Shown piece by piece: positions 6,288 through 7,186 of a stretch of 7,186 bases of DNA. The notes beneath the pieces are model-generated. The model was not told where the DNA came from. It ran no database searches and was given only the letters and a program-made list of their open reading frames with translations. A program made the translations under genes and the position numbers. Numbering within the stretch: position 1 is the first letter of the stretch; each line of letters opens with the position of its first letter. Source of the DNA: UBA5186 sp040005095 (GTDB lineage Bacteria > Actinomycetota > Thermoleophilia > Gaiellales > Gaiellaceae); the NCBI GenBank assembly GCA_040005095.1, contig JBDTZN010000091.1, positions 1-7,186 of the forward strand, in the 5' to 3' direction.

Positions 6288-6296
6288 CACCGCTGG

Positions 6297-7186
6297 ATGC
6301 TGGAGGGGAAGACCGTCGCGGTCGTCGTGCCCGCGTACAACGAGGAGCGGCTGATCGCGGAGACCATCGCGGGCGTCCCCGAGTTCGTCGACCGCATCTT
6401 CGTGGTGGACGACAAGTCCCGCGACGCCACAGCCGAGCGCGCCCGCGCGTCCGGGGACGCACGCGTTGAGGTGCTCGTCCACGAGAAGAACCAGGGCGTG
6501 GGCGCCGCGATCGTCACCGGCTACAAGCGGGCGCTGGCCGAGCGGGTCGACGTGACCGCCGTGATGGCCGGCGACAACCAGATGGATCCGGCGGAGCTCG
6601 AGGCGCTGGCCGGGCCCGTCGCCCGCGGCGAGCTCGACTACGCGAAGGCGAACCGGCTCTTCACCGGCCAGGCGTGGCAGCAGATTCCGCGCTACCGCTA
6701 CCTCGGCAACGCCGTCCTCTCGCTCTTCACGAAGATCGCCTCGGGCTACTGGCACGTCGCCGACTCGCAGGCCGGCTACACCGCGCTCGGCCTGCCGATG
6801 CTCGAGCTGCTCGACCTCGACCGGATCTACAAGAGCTACGGCTTCCCGAACGACATGCTCGTCCACCTCAACGTGTGGAACGCGCGGGTCCGGGACATCC
6901 CCTCGCGCCCCATCTACGGCGTGGGCGAGAAAAGCGGGATCAAGGTGCGCAAGGTCGTCCCGCGGATCTCGTGGCTGCTCACGAAAGGCTTCTTCTGGCG
7001 GATGCGCGAGAAGTACGTGATCCGCGACTTCCACCCGCTCGTGTTCTTCTACATGCTCGGCTTCCTGATGACGGCGCTTGGGCTGGCGCTCGGCATCTTC
7101 GAGACGGTGCTACGCATCATGGGCCACCCGATCCCCGCGGCCACGATCGTGCTCGTCGCCCTGCTGCTCATCTCCGGCTCGCAGTT
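6297..7186 (+). CDS. Family 2 glycosyltransferase (polyprenyl-phosphate sugar transferase-like), 3' end missing
   Basis: The frame runs from ATG 6297 to the right edge without a stop (296 residues visible). An in-frame TAG at 6282-6284 and no other start between fix the beginning. The GT2 GT-A fold starts at once: VAVVVPAYNEERLI (7-20), nucleotide-binding VVDDKSRDAT (36-45), NQGVGAAIVTGYKRAL (65-80), and MAGDNQMDP (90-98), the DPM1/DPG-synthase-style metal motif with AGD in place of the usual DGD. DSQAGY (156-161) corresponds to the conserved acceptor-site loop. Membrane segments follow at about 246-268 and from about 279 to the edge. It probably transfers a sugar from a nucleotide donor to a lipid-phosphate carrier or a lipid-linked glycan on the cytoplasmic face. 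It has the same orientation as the operon but is separated by a palindrome-rich spacer, so it may be a separate unit of the same polysaccharide locus. The sugar is unknown. Confidence 0.88.
   Translation, partial: MLEGKTVAVVVPAYNEERLIAETIAGVPEFVDRIFVVDDKSRDATAERARASGDARVEVLVHEKNQGVGAAIVTGYKRALAERVDVTAVMAGDNQMDPAELEALAGPVARGELDYAKANRLFTGQAWQQIPRYRYLGNAVLSLFTKIASGYWHVADSQAGYTALGLPMLELLDLDRIYKSYGFPNDMLVHLNVWNARVRDIPSRPIYGVGEKSGIKVRKVVPRISWLLTKGFFWRMREKYVIRDFHPLVFFYMLGFLMTALGLALGIFETVLRIMGHPIPAATIVLVALLLISGSQ

Noticed and set aside
6192..7034. 280-residue minus-strand open frame
   Set aside because: It is antisense to the glycosyltransferase, whose motifs are unmistakable, and has no family features of its own.
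1..7186. CRISPR array, tRNA/rRNA gene, insertion sequence or prophage
   Set aside because: No regularly spaced direct repeats, no tRNA-like cloverleaf or rRNA stretch, and no transposase or integrase motif were seen; the only repeats are the palindromes in the 6106-6296 spacer.

Overview
The window is high-GC bacterial DNA, densely coding on the plus strand, with GTG/TTG-type starts and almost no spacer between genes. The gene content resembles deep-branching Actinobacteria such as Thermoleophilia (Gaiellales/Solirubrobacterales): glucuronyl C5-epimerase-like protein, NodB deacetylase, PQQ-type beta-propellers, Wzz-like protein and a polyprenyl-type GT2. That placement is an inference from protein style; there is no rRNA or other phylogenetic marker here.

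Positions 1-6105 are one uninterrupted gene chain: a PQQ-type beta-propeller protein cut by the left edge (1-786), a secreted D-glucuronyl C5-epimerase-like protein with C-terminal Ig-like modules (783-2360), a membrane-anchored NodB polysaccharide deacetylase (2353-3108), a second, full-length, membrane-anchored propeller paralogous to the first (3105-4340), a UDP-glucuronate 4-epimerase-like SDR (4337-5248) and a Wzz-like chain-length/co-polymerase protein without a kinase domain (5245-6105). Every junction is a 4-nt or 8-nt stop/start overlap, so this is almost certainly one translationally coupled operon.

Positions 6106-6296 are a 191-nt spacer packed with inverted repeats: a perfect 14-bp-arm palindrome, a related imperfect copy about 100 nt downstream with a compensatory base-pair change, and two GC-rich palindromes between them. 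A family 2 glycosyltransferase (6297-7186), open at the right edge, follows and may start from its own leaderless promoter.

Together the genes describe making and finishing an extracellular uronic-acid polysaccharide. The SDR would supply a UDP-hexuronic acid in the cytoplasm, the Wzz-like protein would govern export or length, and outside the membrane the C5-epimerase homologue and the deacetylase would edit the polymer, with the two propellers as possible scaffolds. An adjacent N-deacetylase and uronyl C5-epimerase parallels the logic of heparan sulfate maturation. This is the most interesting hypothesis in the window, but substrate, stereochemistry and the presence of sulfotransferases cannot be judged from it.
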